Both the position numbers and the translations under genes were made by a program. The notes beneath the pieces are model-generated. The model was not told the DNA's origin, ran no database searches, and worked only from the letters and a program-made list of their open reading frames with translations. A stretch of DNA of 64,000 nt from an uncultured bacterium (GTDB taxonomy: Bacteria > Actinomycetota > Coriobacteriia > Coriobacteriales > Coriobacteriaceae): the NCBI GenBank assembly GCA_905214615.1, contig CAJMMX010000001.1, positions 14,857 through 78,856 on the forward strand. The letters run 5' to 3'. The number at the start of each line of letters is the position of its first letter. Position 1 is the first letter of the stretch. Positions 1-8,875 of the stretch are shown piece by piece.

Positions 1-1136
1 TCGGAAATCTTGAGCTTAACCAGGGCAAACGTCATGCCAAAGATACCGATCGGCTTGCCCAGCAGCATGCCAAAGTACACGCCGAGCGTCACCGGGTCGG
101 TGAGCAGCGTGCTCATGTCCACGCCCACTAGGCGAACCTGCGCGTTCACGAACGCAAAGATCGGCAGGATCACAAAGTTGACCGGCGTGGAGATCAGGCG
201 CTCCATGCGGATGAGCGGCGGGGTCACGCGGTGCATGACGCGCTCGACTTTGGTGGTCGAGACGGTAAAGTCGTGCTGGCCCAGGATGTGCGCCTCGTCG
301 TCGTAGCGGTCATCGAGCAACGGCAGGCACTCGCCCAACCAATCGGTGAGGCTATCGAGTTTGACGCCGCACTTGGCCGGGATGGTAAAGGCTAGGATGA
401 CGCCAGCAAGCGTGGCATGTACGCCGCTCTTGAACATGCAAAACCACAGCAGCAGGCCCAGTACCGAATACGGGGCAAGGCGGTAATGCTGCGTCTTGTT
501 GAGCCACACGAGCGCGCAGGTCACAAGCGCGGCGGCGCCCAACCAAAACGGATTGGGGCTCTGACCGTAGAAGATGGCGATGGCGGCGATGGAGATGAGG
601 TCGTCGGCGATGGCGAGCGTCGAGAAGAACACGCGCACGCCGTTGGGCACGCGGTTGCCCAAAAGCGACAGCACGCCCAGCGCAAAGGCAATATCGGTTG
701 CCATGGGGATAGCCCAACCGTTGCGGGCGCCGGCATGGTTAAAGATGAGGTAGATGCAGGCGGGAACGACGACGCCGCCCACGGCTGCCAGCATGGGAAG
801 CATGGCCTGACGCGGGTTTTTGAGCTCGCCAACCGTCATCTCATACTTGAGCTCGATGCCCACCAGCAAAAAGAAGATCGCCATGAGGAAGTCGTTGACG
901 AAAAGCTCAACGGTGAGACCGGCCGTAAGGTTGCCCAGACCCACATACAGCGGGGTCTCCAAAAAGTGATGAATGGCCTCGTAGGCATCGGTGTTGGCAC
1001 AGATGACGGCGGCGATGGCGGCGATCACCATGACGGCGGCGGAAATCGTGCCGTTCTCGGCAATGCGCTCCCAAATGTCGTGACGCTCAAAACGCTTGCG
1101 CTCACGGGTGTTGAACAGCTGCTCGGTTGCTGCCAT
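1..1136 (-). CDS. nhaA: Na+/H+ antiporter NhaA (3' end outside window)
   Basis: Inner-membrane antiporter that exchanges protons for sodium ions in pH and salt homeostasis. About 378 codons are visible and the C-terminus runs off the left edge. The chain is a series of hydrophobic helices. Family hallmarks include MATDIAFALG (Asp148), equivalent to the conserved TM4 Asp, and the AIADDL pair (Asp178-Asp179), which matches the ion-binding Asp pair of TM5 in E. coli NhaA. The start at 1136 has AAAGGAG about 8 bases upstream. It is transcribed away from ppaC, with a terminator between them, so it is probably its own unit. Confidence 0.93.
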   Translation of the reverse strand, partial: MAATEQLFNTRERKRFERHDIWERIAENGTISAAVMVIAAIAAVICANTDAYEAIHHFLETPLYVGLGNLTAGLTVELFVNDFLMAIFFLLVGIELKYEMTVGELKNPRQAMLPMLAAVGGVVVPACIYLIFNHAGARNGWAIPMATDIAFALGVLSLLGNRVPNGVRVFFSTLAIADDLISIAAIAIFYGQSPNPFWLGAAALVTCALVWLNKTQHYRLAPYSVLGLLLWFCMFKSGVHATLAGVILAFTIPAKCGVKLDSLTDWLGECLPLLDDRYDDEAHILGQHDFTVSTTKVERVMHRVTPPLIRMERLISTPVNFVILPIFAFVNAQVRLVGVDMSTLLTDPVTLGVYFGMLLGKPIGIFGMTFALVKLKIS

Positions 1137-1344
1137 GGGCGGCTCCTTTCGCGGGAAGGTTCCCGTCTTAAAAAAGCACGGCCCGCCCAAATGGCGGCGC
1201 CGCGCTCCAACGTATTACGCTTGCATCTAGCCTACCCTGCACGACAAACGCGCAAGCGCGGCCGAAAAGCGGAACCACAGGTTGAACATTATTTGCTCAA
1301 CGGTGCGAGCGCCCCTGTCCAATAGGCGACGCGGTCCCGCGCAC

Positions 1345-1383
1345 AAAAAACGACCGGAGCGCGGGGCGTCCGCGGTCCGGTCG
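1345..1383 (-). terminator. Rho-independent terminator after ppaC
   Basis: A CGACCGG...CCGGTCG stem lies at 1351-1357/1377-1383 with a GC-rich loop. On the minus strand it is followed by a run of T (plus-strand A run 1345-1350). It sits 18 bases past the ppaC stop and separates ppaC from nhaA. Confidence 0.8.
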
Positions 1384-1400
1384 TGAGCAGGTTGCAAAAC

Positions 1401-2324
1401 CTAGCAGGCGGCCATGATGGGAGCAGCGACCTGCTTCTTGCGGGAAAGGACGCCCGGCATCCAGACGCCGTCGTGCTCGTCAGCGATGCCCAGGCCCTTC
1501 TGAGCGGCCTCGGTCTCACCCTCGAGCAGGACCTGCGAGCCCTCCTCCATGATGTCGGTGATGCACAGGACGATGCCGTCGGCACCCTTCTCGGCGGCAT
1601 AGGCGCGCATGGCCTCGCGGATCTCGTCGATCATGCCGAGAGCGCGGCTCTTGTCGACAGTCTCGTACTGGCCGATGAGCAGCTTCTTGCCAGCGGGCTC
1701 GAACATCTTGATGTCGTTGCCGACCATCTCGGCTGCAGTGAAGGAGCCGGACGGGCGGGTGAGGAAGACCTCCATGCCAAACTTGACCGGGTCGACGCCC
1801 ACCTGCTCGCCGAGCTTAGCAGCGACGGCGCGGTCGACATCGGTGGTGGTGGGGCTCTTGAGCATGAGCGTATCGGTCATCATGGCCGAGAGCAGCAGCT
1901 TGGCCTGAACGTCGGAAAGCTCAACGCCGAGCACGCCGGCGAGCTTGGTGACGATGGTGCAGCTGGAGCCCCAGGGCAGGCAGATGTAGTGCAGCGGACC
2001 GGCAGTCTCGAAGTCGCCGATGCGGTGATGGTCGACAACGCCAAAGACCGTGGCGTCCTTAAGGCCGGCGACGGACTGGGCGGACTCGTTGTGGTCGGTG
2101 AGGACGACGAGCTGACCGGCCTCGACGGACTCGATCACGCGGGGCTCGGCAATGCCGGCGTCGGCGAGCAGCTTGGCGGACTCGGCCGGAAGCTGGCCCA
2201 GCGCGCAGGCCTCGTAGGTGTTGCCGGCATACTCAACCTGGTTGAGCAGCTGGGACAGGACGACGGCGCTCATGATGGCGTCGTTATCGGGGTTCTGGTG
2301 ACCAAAGACAAGAACGTTTGCCAT
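1401..2324 (-). CDS. ppaC: Manganese-dependent inorganic pyrophosphatase (family II)
   Basis: Cytosolic enzyme hydrolysing pyrophosphate to two phosphates, which pulls biosynthetic reactions forward. At 307 aa it has the usual family II length. N-terminal metal motif FGHQNPDNDAI is at residues 7-17, the DHH motif is Asp98-His99-His100 within VVDHHRIGD, and the C-terminal DHHA2 domain ends with the substrate-binding SRKKQ (294-298). The start follows GGAGGATATCC. It is monocistronic, with its own terminator at 1345-1383. Nothing looks odd. Confidence 0.96.
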   Translation of the reverse strand: MANVLVFGHQNPDNDAIMSAVVLSQLLNQVEYAGNTYEACALGQLPAESAKLLADAGIAEPRVIESVEAGQLVVLTDHNESAQSVAGLKDATVFGVVDHHRIGDFETAGPLHYICLPWGSSCTIVTKLAGVLGVELSDVQAKLLLSAMMTDTLMLKSPTTTDVDRAVAAKLGEQVGVDPVKFGMEVFLTRPSGSFTAAEMVGNDIKMFEPAGKKLLIGQYETVDKSRALGMIDEIREAMRAYAAEKGADGIVLCITDIMEEGSQVLLEGETEAAQKGLGIADEHDGVWMPGVLSRKKQVAAPIMAAC

Positions 2325-2490
2325 GGATATCCTCCACTTGATATGTGTACTTGGACGTAGCTATGGTAGCACGCTGGCGGCGAACCCTTGGGCACGGAAG
2401 GGCCGCGGCACAATTTGGAGCAGGCGTTGGAGCAAAGTCTATCCTTTTCGCACCATGTTAGTGCAAAGTAACCTGGCCTCCTTGCACTAG

Positions 2491-3444
2491 CTATTTGCCG
2501 GCGGCGCGCAGGGCTACGTAGGCGGCACCGATAATGCCGGCGTCGTTGCCGAGCGAGGCGACCTTAATGGGCGTCTCGCGCGAGGCAGAAAGCGCGTACT
2601 GCTTAAAGTGCTCGCGGACCTTGTCGAGGTAGACATCGGCCGAAGCGGAGGCGCCGCCGCCGATGAGGAACATCTCGGGATCGACCACGTTGGCAATAAG
2701 CGCCAGGGCGCGACCGAGATAGTCGGCCATGGTATCGGCCGCGGCAAGCGCGAGCTTGTCACCCTCGCGGCAGGCCTGGAACACGTCCTTGGAATCGGAG
2801 GGGCCGGTGAGCTCGATGGGCTCGACGCCTGCCTTCTTGCACTCGGCAAGATAGTTGCTCACCACGCCGGTAGCGCTGGAATACTGCTCCAGGTGGCCAT
2901 GGCCGCCGCAGCCGCAGGTGCGCTCCTCAGCCGGGTTCAGGCACATGTGGCCAATCTCGCCGCCGGCACCCACAACGCCCGACACCACGTCGCCGTTAAC
3001 GATAACGCCGCCGCCCACGCCGGTACCGATGGTGACCATCACGACGTTCTGCACGCCCTTGGCAGAGCCGAGCCAGGCCTCGCCCATGGCAGCGGCGTTG
3101 GCATCGTTTTCGTACTTAACGACCGCGTCGGGGCAGTGCTCCTGGATGGCGATCCTCAGCTCGGGCAGGTTGATGGCAATGTTGGCCTTGACCTTGGCAT
3201 CGCCCGACGCCGGGATGGGACACGGAACAGCCAGGCCAATGCCCGCAACAAAGGCGCGCGGGATCTGCGCCTTGGCGACCACCTGGTCGATCGCCTCGGT
3301 CACCGCGGCAAAGCCCGCAGCGTCAACGATGGGAGGCGTAGGCACGCTGGCCTTGGCAAGCAGGTTACCGTCTTCGTCGAACAGGCCCTCCTTAACCGAA
3401 GTGCCGCCGACGTCAATGCCGATATAGTACTGCTTAGGTTCCAT
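2491..3444 (-). CDS. ROK-family glucokinase
   Basis: Likely ATP-dependent glucokinase feeding glycolysis, 317 aa. ATP motif IGIDVGGTS is near residue 8-16, NDANAAA is at 113-119 around the catalytic Asp114, and GEIGH is at 163-167. The ROK zinc site normally reads CxCGxxGCxE but here is CGCGGHGHLE (177-186), so the third Cys is replaced by His. I chose the start at 3444 because AAAGGTGGG lies just upstream; the in-frame ATG at 3510 would add 22 residues with no family match. The neighbouring GntR regulator and manA also concern hexose use. A sugar-specific ROK kinase other than glucokinase is possible. Confidence 0.88.
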   Translation of the reverse strand: MEPKQYYIGIDVGGTSVKEGLFDEDGNLLAKASVPTPPIVDAAGFAAVTEAIDQVVAKAQIPRAFVAGIGLAVPCPIPASGDAKVKANIAINLPELRIAIQEHCPDAVVKYENDANAAAMGEAWLGSAKGVQNVVMVTIGTGVGGGVIVNGDVVSGVVGAGGEIGHMCLNPAEERTCGCGGHGHLEQYSSATGVVSNYLAECKKAGVEPIELTGPSDSKDVFQACREGDKLALAAADTMADYLGRALALIANVVDPEMFLIGGGASASADVYLDKVREHFKQYALSASRETPIKVASLGNDAGIIGAAYVALRAAGK

Positions 3445-3784
3445 GGGAGCCCACCTTTCTCGTTTAAACATTGCCTGTATGGTACCGCTCCCAAGGCAAA
3501 AACCTACCAAAAAGGGACAGGTTTGTTTTGGCAGGTTTTATCTGGGGAAACGCAGGGCATGAGATTCAGTTCGTTAGGCGGCAACACGACTCGGCCCCGT
3601 CCCCAGACTGATTGATCTGCTCAATACGACAATATTCGAATGTATTTCGTTTTAAGGCGCTTTTATTTAATAAGAAAAGCGTTTTTATCTATTCTCTTTC
3701 TCGAACTTTTCTAAAACGCAATAGGGATACTTAGGTGTTGGCTATACTTTCTTTTACACTCAATCAAGCTGGAAAGGGGGTTCC
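3445..3784. promoter_or_regulatory. Divergent intergenic region upstream of gntR
   Basis: No gene is seen here. The right half is clearly AT-rich. It holds a CGCTTTT/AAAAGCG hairpin (3658-3681) followed by five T, so it is terminator- or attenuator-like on the plus strand. There is an ATTCGAAT palindrome at 3634-3641 and a TATACT -10-like box at 3743-3748 about 37 bases before the GntR start. No convincing -35 is visible. A GntR operator could lie here, but I cannot identify one. Confidence 0.45.
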
Positions 3785-4504
3785 ATGATTCCCAAATATG
3801 AGGCGATAGCTGCAGATATCCGTCGAAGCATCGAGGACGGCGCACTTAAACCGGGCGATAAGTTGCCCACCGTCGTTGAGTTCTGCGAGCTCTATAGCGT
3901 TTCCAAAATCACCGTCAAACGAGCTATTGAGCAGATTACCGATGAAGGTCTTGTTACCAGCCGGCGCGGATCGGGCACCTACGTTAAGGACACGGCGGGG
4001 CTTCCCGGCCAGGCGTTTTTCCAGGGCAAGAACGATCGCTCCCAGGGCTTTTCGTATGAGCACCGCGGGGAGAAGGTGACCTCGGTGGTCTACGATTTCT
4101 CGATTGTCAATCCGCCAGCAGACGTCGCTGCCCAGCTGGGAATTGCCGAGGACGACTTTGCCTATCACATCGTGCGCGTGCGCCAGGTCGACGAGAAGCC
4201 CATCGTTATCGAGTACACCTACATGCCCCTCGAGCTGATTCCGGGCCTTAAAAAGAAAGACCTGTATGGATCGGTCTACAGCTTCATCCGCAAGCAATGC
4301 GGGCTGAAGATTTCGAGCTTCCACCGCACCATTCGCGCCGTAGCGGCAACCGAGGAAGAGGCTGAGCGCCTGGACACCAAACCCGGCTCTCCCCTGCTCG
4401 AGCTCAACCAGATTGGCTTTTTGGATAGCGGCACCGCCTTTGAGCATTCGATCTCGCGCAACGTTGGTGACCGCTTTGAGCTGCACAACGTAACGTTGGC
4501 ATAG
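3785..4504 (+). CDS. GntR/HutC-family transcriptional regulator
   Basis: DNA-binding regulator, 239 aa. The N-terminal winged helix (about 1-70) carries the family signature GDKLPTVVEFCELYSVSK and ends in RRGSGTYV. The C-terminal UTRA ligand-binding domain (about 95-235) begins after a short linker. The start has AAAGGGGG upstream. UTRA-type GntR proteins usually sense phosphorylated sugars. manA follows 75 bases downstream on the same strand, so control of manA or linked hexose genes is a reasonable inference, not shown. Confidence 0.92.
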   Translation: MIPKYEAIAADIRRSIEDGALKPGDKLPTVVEFCELYSVSKITVKRAIEQITDEGLVTSRRGSGTYVKDTAGLPGQAFFQGKNDRSQGFSYEHRGEKVTSVVYDFSIVNPPADVAAQLGIAEDDFAYHIVRVRQVDEKPIVIEYTYMPLELIPGLKKKDLYGSVYSFIRKQCGLKISSFHRTIRAVAATEEEAERLDTKPGSPLLELNQIGFLDSGTAFEHSISRNVGDRFELHNVTLA

Positions 4505-4579
4505 GTTTTTGTAGTCATGCGGGCGCTCGTTACGGCTCGTTTAGAGTGGGCGGCCGCGCAACACCATGGGGGTATGAAC

Positions 4580-5512
4580 ATGTCCGATTTGATTAAACTG
4601 ACGCCGATCTTTCACGAGAAGATCTGGGGCGGCCGCCAGCTCGAAACCGTATTTGGTTATGACATTCCCGAGGGTCCCATCGGTGAGTGCTGGGCCATCT
4701 CGGCACACCCCAACGGCGACTGCCAGATCGCTGAGGGCCCGTACGCCGGTCACACACTGTCATGGCTGTGGGCCGAGCACCGCGAGCTCTTTGGCAACTG
4801 CGAGGGCAAGGGGTTCCCGCTGCTCATTAAGATTCTGGACGCCAAGGACGACCTTTCGATCCAGATCCATCCCAACGACGAGTACGCCGCCGAGCACGAG
4901 AACGGCAGCCTGGGCAAAACCGAGTGCTGGTATGTGCTGGACTGCGAGCCCGGCGCCACGATCATCGTCGGACAGCGCGCGCACGACCGCGCCGAGGCCG
5001 CGCGTATGATCGAGGACGGCCGCTGGGACGACATGCTCAACGTGCTGCCGATTCACAAGGGCGACTTTTTCCAGATTGATTCCGGTACCGTCCACGCCAT
5101 CAAGACCGGCACGCTCATTTTGGAGACGCAGCAGTCGAGCGACGTGACGTATCGCCTGTACGACTACGACCGTCCCGGCACCGACGGCAAACTGCGTCCC
5201 CTGCACATTGAGCAGAGTCTCGACTGCATCGACTTTGATTCTCAGGCCCCGACCGACGGCACCGTGACCGCGCCCGAAGTCGACGGCGTGACCGAACTCG
5301 AGTCCAACCCCTGCTACACCGTCGATCGCGTGCGCGTCAACGGCAGCAAGACCCTCGACCAGCACTGGCCCTTCATGTGTCTGTCGGTCATCGACGGCGA
5401 AGGCACCGTCTGCGGCGACCCCGTCCACAAGGGAAGCCACCTGCTAGCCCCGAGCACCGTCAGCTCCATCGACCTCGAAGGCAAGATGGAATTGATCATC
5501 AGCCACCTCTAG
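4580..5512 (+). CDS. manA: Mannose-6-phosphate isomerase, class I
   Basis: Interconverts mannose 6-phosphate and fructose 6-phosphate. The short type I form is 310 aa with a cupin fold. Zinc ligands are visible as Gln95 and His97 (IQIHPNDEYA) and Glu115 in GKTECWYVL; the HAIKTGT segment follows later. ATGs at 4517 and 4574 are also in frame. I prefer 4580 because the GGGGG at 4567-4572 is about 7 bases upstream, whereas it nearly touches 4574. It probably shares regulation with the adjacent GntR gene. Confidence 0.93.
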   Translation: MSDLIKLTPIFHEKIWGGRQLETVFGYDIPEGPIGECWAISAHPNGDCQIAEGPYAGHTLSWLWAEHRELFGNCEGKGFPLLIKILDAKDDLSIQIHPNDEYAAEHENGSLGKTECWYVLDCEPGATIIVGQRAHDRAEAARMIEDGRWDDMLNVLPIHKGDFFQIDSGTVHAIKTGTLILETQQSSDVTYRLYDYDRPGTDGKLRPLHIEQSLDCIDFDSQAPTDGTVTAPEVDGVTELESNPCYTVDRVRVNGSKTLDQHWPFMCLSVIDGEGTVCGDPVHKGSHLLAPSTVSSIDLEGKMELIISHL

Positions 5513-5539
5513 GTCGCACCAACAACCAAAACGCAACAA

Positions 5540-5572
5540 GGGGCTCCCCCGCTCATCAAACGGGAGAGCCCC
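5540..5572 (+). terminator. Hairpin terminator after manA
   Basis: GGGGCTC-CCCCG pairs with CGGGAGAGCCCC at 5540-5551/5561-5572. The following bases are only moderately T-rich. It lies between convergent manA and pcrA and may serve both strands. Confidence 0.6.
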
Positions 5573-5681
5573 TACTCACATCTATTTATCAGCCCACCCG
5601 GCTCTCCAGACCAAAAAGCGAACGAGCAAAGCGACGTTCGCAAGCAACGTTGTCCATGGCGCCTGTCCGGGGCCGCCGGGA

Positions 5682-8582
5682 TTACGACAGCTTGACGATC
5701 GGTGCAAAACCTTTCATGAGCTTTTTAGTCTGGCCGGTTTTTTCGAATTGAACCTCGATCATGTCTCCGGCGACCGAGATCACGGTGCCCGTGCCAAAGG
5801 TCTTATGACTCACGGTATCGCCCGCGGCAAAATCCTGCGATGCGCTCGCGCGATCGACCTTGCGCTCCACCGTCGGCGACACCTTGGACGACGGCTTTTT
5901 GGCTCGCGGTGAGCCCGAGCCAAAGGTCGAGGCAACACGGCCGGCGTCGGGCGAGACCCCGCGATGACGCTCGGTCCCGTAGCTGCTGCCGCCAAAGAAA
6001 TCGTCGAAGCTCGATCCGCCACGCGAGGCGGAACCGCCGGTCGAGCGCGTATGCGAGCCAAACACCTTGCCGCCGTACATATCCGAGCCCATGCCCGAGC
6101 CAAAGGTGCCGCGACGGTCACCGCGCTTCTCCCAGCCCGTGCCCTCAAAACCGGCAGAACCGATACCGCTAAACTCGATATCCTCAAACGGAATCTCGTT
6201 GAGGAAGCGCGAGCGCGGGTTGGCAGAGGTCGAGCCGTAGGTGCGACGCGTGGCCGCATAGGTCAAAAACAGGCGCTTACGGGCACGCGTGATGGCGACG
6301 TAGGCCAGGCGGCGCTCCTCCTCGAGCTTGCCCGGATCATCGCTGCCGCCAAAGTCGTGCACGTGCGGGAAGATACCCTCCTCCATGCCGGCCACGAACA
6401 CCGCAGGGAACTCCAGGCCCTTGGCGGAGTGAATGGTCATCATGGTGATGGCATACGTCTCGCCGGCCAGGGAATCCAAGTCGGAGCGCAGGGCCAGCCA
6501 CTCCATGAGTGCCGGCAGCGCCTTGCAGGTGAGCGGACCGTAGGTACGCTCGATCTCGTCGGCATGCACGGCGCCCGCCGGCATCTCTGTCGGCGCGGCA
6601 TACGCGTTGCCCGCGATGGCGGCGGCCAGGGCATCCTGCGGAGATAGCGCCGGAGCAGCCAAGCTACCGAGCGGATTAGAGCCCGCAGCGTCACGAGCGC
6701 CGACAAGTGCCTCGAACGAGGATGCCGGGGCAGACGGCCCCGGTTCGGGCGCAGGTGCGCTCACCACAACGGGCTCGGGCTCGGCACTGGCAGGCACATC
6801 GGCAACACCGGCTGCGCGCAGCTCTTCCAAGCTCTCGAGCGTGCCTTCGATATCCTCGTGCGTCTCCTCAAATTCCGCCGCAACGCCCAGGAATTCCTGG
6901 ATGTTCTCGGCGCGGCTCTCGGACTCCATGGTGCCCTCGGCGCGGAAGGCCTGCAGCAGGCCCGTCTTGTCAACAATCATCTCGACAACGTCCTTGAGCT
7001 CGCCGTCCATGCGGCGGCCCTCGCGCACCAGCGACACAAAGCTCGACAGGCCATTGCGGACCTTGGCGCTAAACATGCCCGTCTCGGCGCACGCGATCTC
7101 GCAGGCTTGGAAGAACGAGCAACGGTTGTCGCGCGCCAGCTGCTCGATCTTTTGGATCGAGGTGGAGCCGATACCGCGGCGCGGCGTGTTGATGACGCGC
7201 TTGACGCTCATCTCGTCTGCCGGGTTCACGATCATCTTGAGGTAGGCCATGACGTCGCGGATCTCGGCACGGTCGAAAAATCGCGTGCCGCCCACGATCT
7301 TGTAGGGCACGCCCGCGCGCAGGAACATATCTTCGAGAATACGCGACTGGGCGTTGGTGCGATAGAACACAGCGATGTCGTCGTAGCTCGTGCCCTTGGA
7401 GTGCAGCTTTTCGATCTCGCCGGCAATCCAGCGGCCCTCGTCGCGCTCATCGCTTGCCTGGAAAGCCTGGATCTTCTCGCCATCGCCCTCGGCCGTAAAC
7501 AGGCGCTTGTCCTTGCGCTGCGAGTTGTGGCGCACCACGGCGTTGGCGGCGCTCAGGATATGGCCCGTGGAGCGGTAGTTCTGCTCCAGCTTGACGGTCT
7601 TGCAGTTTTTAAAGTCCTGCTCAAAGTCCAGGATATTGGTGATGTCGGCGCCACGCCAGCTATAAATGGACTGGTCGTCGTCACCTACGACCATGAGGTT
7701 TTGGTACTTGGCGGCCAGCAGGTTGGCGATCTCGTACTGGACGTGGTTGGTGTCCTGATACTCGTCGACGCTAATGTAGCGGAAGCGCTCCTGATACTTG
7801 TCGAGCACCTCGGGGCGGGTGCGCAGCAGCTCGAGCGTGCGCACGAGCAGGTCGTCGAAGTCCATCGCGTTGGCGGCGCGCAGGCGACGCTCCAGCTCCA
7901 GGTAGACCTGCGCGGCCTTTTTGTCATTGGGGCTGTCGGCGGATTTGAGCATGTCCTCGGGCCCGATCATGGCGTTTTTAGCCGAGCTGATCTTGCTGCG
8001 GATCATGTTGATGGGGAACTGCTTTTGCTCGATGCCAAGTGCCTGCATAATGTCGCGCACCATGCGCTTGGAATCGTCGTCATCGTAGATGGTGAACTGA
8101 CCGGTGTAGCCCAGCAGGTCGGCGTCCTCGCGCAGCATGCGCACGCACATGGCATGGAAGGTGCACACCCACATGCCGCGGGTACCGCTGGGAATAAGTG
8201 CCGCCAGACGCTCGCGCATCTCGGCCGCAGCCTTGTTGGTAAACGTGATGGCAAGGATCTGCCAGGGCTTAACGCCCAGATCACCGAGCATATGGGCGAT
8301 GCGGAAGGTCAGGACGCGGGTCTTGCCCGAGCCAGCACCGGCAAGGACCAGCAACGGACCCTCGGTGGTCAGGACGGCCTCGCGCTGGGCGGGGTTAAGA
8401 CTGTCGATGTCGACAAGCGGCTTAGCGGGCTTGGGTGCCGGAGCCGGGGCGTCGTAGATGTCGAGCGGGACGAGCTCGGGCTCCGGCGCAGCGGGGGCAG
8501 TGTACGCATCGAGCGGCACGGGTTCCGGCGCGGGCGGCACGGGTACCGCGGCGTTCTTTTCCCAGGGCAAGGGCTGGGTCAT
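5682..8582 (-). CDS. pcrA: ATP-dependent 3'-5' DNA helicase PcrA/UvrD
   Basis: Superfamily 1 helicase acting in nucleotide excision repair, mismatch repair and removal of recombination intermediates. It is 966 aa, longer than usual. Walker A is AGAGSGKT (81-88), with DEYQDTN, VGDDDQSIYSWRGAD and the later TIHSAKGLEF and VAITRARKRL motifs. A Pro/Ala-rich N-terminal extension of about 60 residues and a roughly 90-residue Ala/Pro-rich insert in the 2B region (plus-strand about 6,560-6,830) explain the length. The C-terminal segment after a Gly/Ser linker resembles the Tudor-like RNA-polymerase-binding domain of PcrA. I set the start at 8582 after GAGGAG; an ATG at 8666 is in frame but lacks a ribosome site. 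Confidence 0.95.
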   Translation of the reverse strand: MTQPLPWEKNAAVPVPPAPEPVPLDAYTAPAAPEPELVPLDIYDAPAPAPKPAKPLVDIDSLNPAQREAVLTTEGPLLVLAGAGSGKTRVLTFRIAHMLGDLGVKPWQILAITFTNKAAAEMRERLAALIPSGTRGMWVCTFHAMCVRMLREDADLLGYTGQFTIYDDDDSKRMVRDIMQALGIEQKQFPINMIRSKISSAKNAMIGPEDMLKSADSPNDKKAAQVYLELERRLRAANAMDFDDLLVRTLELLRTRPEVLDKYQERFRYISVDEYQDTNHVQYEIANLLAAKYQNLMVVGDDDQSIYSWRGADITNILDFEQDFKNCKTVKLEQNYRSTGHILSAANAVVRHNSQRKDKRLFTAEGDGEKIQAFQASDERDEGRWIAGEIEKLHSKGTSYDDIAVFYRTNAQSRILEDMFLRAGVPYKIVGGTRFFDRAEIRDVMAYLKMIVNPADEMSVKRVINTPRRGIGSTSIQKIEQLARDNRCSFFQACEIACAETGMFSAKVRNGLSSFVSLVREGRRMDGELKDVVEMIVDKTGLLQAFRAEGTMESESRAENIQEFLGVAAEFEETHEDIEGTLESLEELRAAGVADVPASAEPEPVVVSAPAPEPGPSAPASSFEALVGARDAAGSNPLGSLAAPALSPQDALAAAIAGNAYAAPTEMPAGAVHADEIERTYGPLTCKALPALMEWLALRSDLDSLAGETYAITMMTIHSAKGLEFPAVFVAGMEEGIFPHVHDFGGSDDPGKLEEERRLAYVAITRARKRLFLTYAATRRTYGSTSANPRSRFLNEIPFEDIEFSGIGSAGFEGTGWEKRGDRRGTFGSGMGSDMYGGKVFGSHTRSTGGSASRGGSSFDDFFGGSSYGTERHRGVSPDAGRVASTFGSGSPRAKKPSSKVSPTVERKVDRASASQDFAAGDTVSHKTFGTGTVISVAGDMIEVQFEKTGQTKKLMKGFAPIVKLS

Positions 8583-8790
8583 GGGCGACTCCTCATCTGA
8601 CGGACGGCGCGCCTGCGGGCAGCGCCATAGTTTGAGCCGTACCAGTATACCGAGCCGCGCGGACACCGACGCAAATCACACCACGACTCCGTGCGTCGCC
8701 GCCAAACCTGACCCCATTGCACCAATCACGGAGCCACCGATGTCACGGCAGCAGCAGCGAGCAGCGGCCAGGGCGAACAAATTGGCATGA

Positions 8791-8831
8791 AAAGGGGGCG
8801 GCATAGACCTTTTGGTCATGCCGCCCCCTTT
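8791..8831 (-). terminator. Strong terminator after uppP
   Basis: A 14-bp stem AAAGGGGGCGGCAT/ATGCCGCCCCCTTT (8791-8804/8818-8831) carries a second short GACC/GGTC pairing in its loop. T-rich flanks on the minus strand suit termination of uppP, whose stop is 44 bases upstream. Confidence 0.85.
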
Positions 8832-8875
8832 GAATGACAAGTTGTCGCTCCGGTCGCCGTGCAGCGTCAACCAAG

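Noticed and set aside
2459..2489. TAGTGCAA/TTGCACTA inverted repeat after the ROK gene
   Set aside because: No T tract and only eight pairs with a long loop; too weak to call a terminator.
6858..8600. Long plus-strand open frame opposite pcrA
   Set aside because: Shadow frame with no family signature; PcrA motifs lie on the minus strand.
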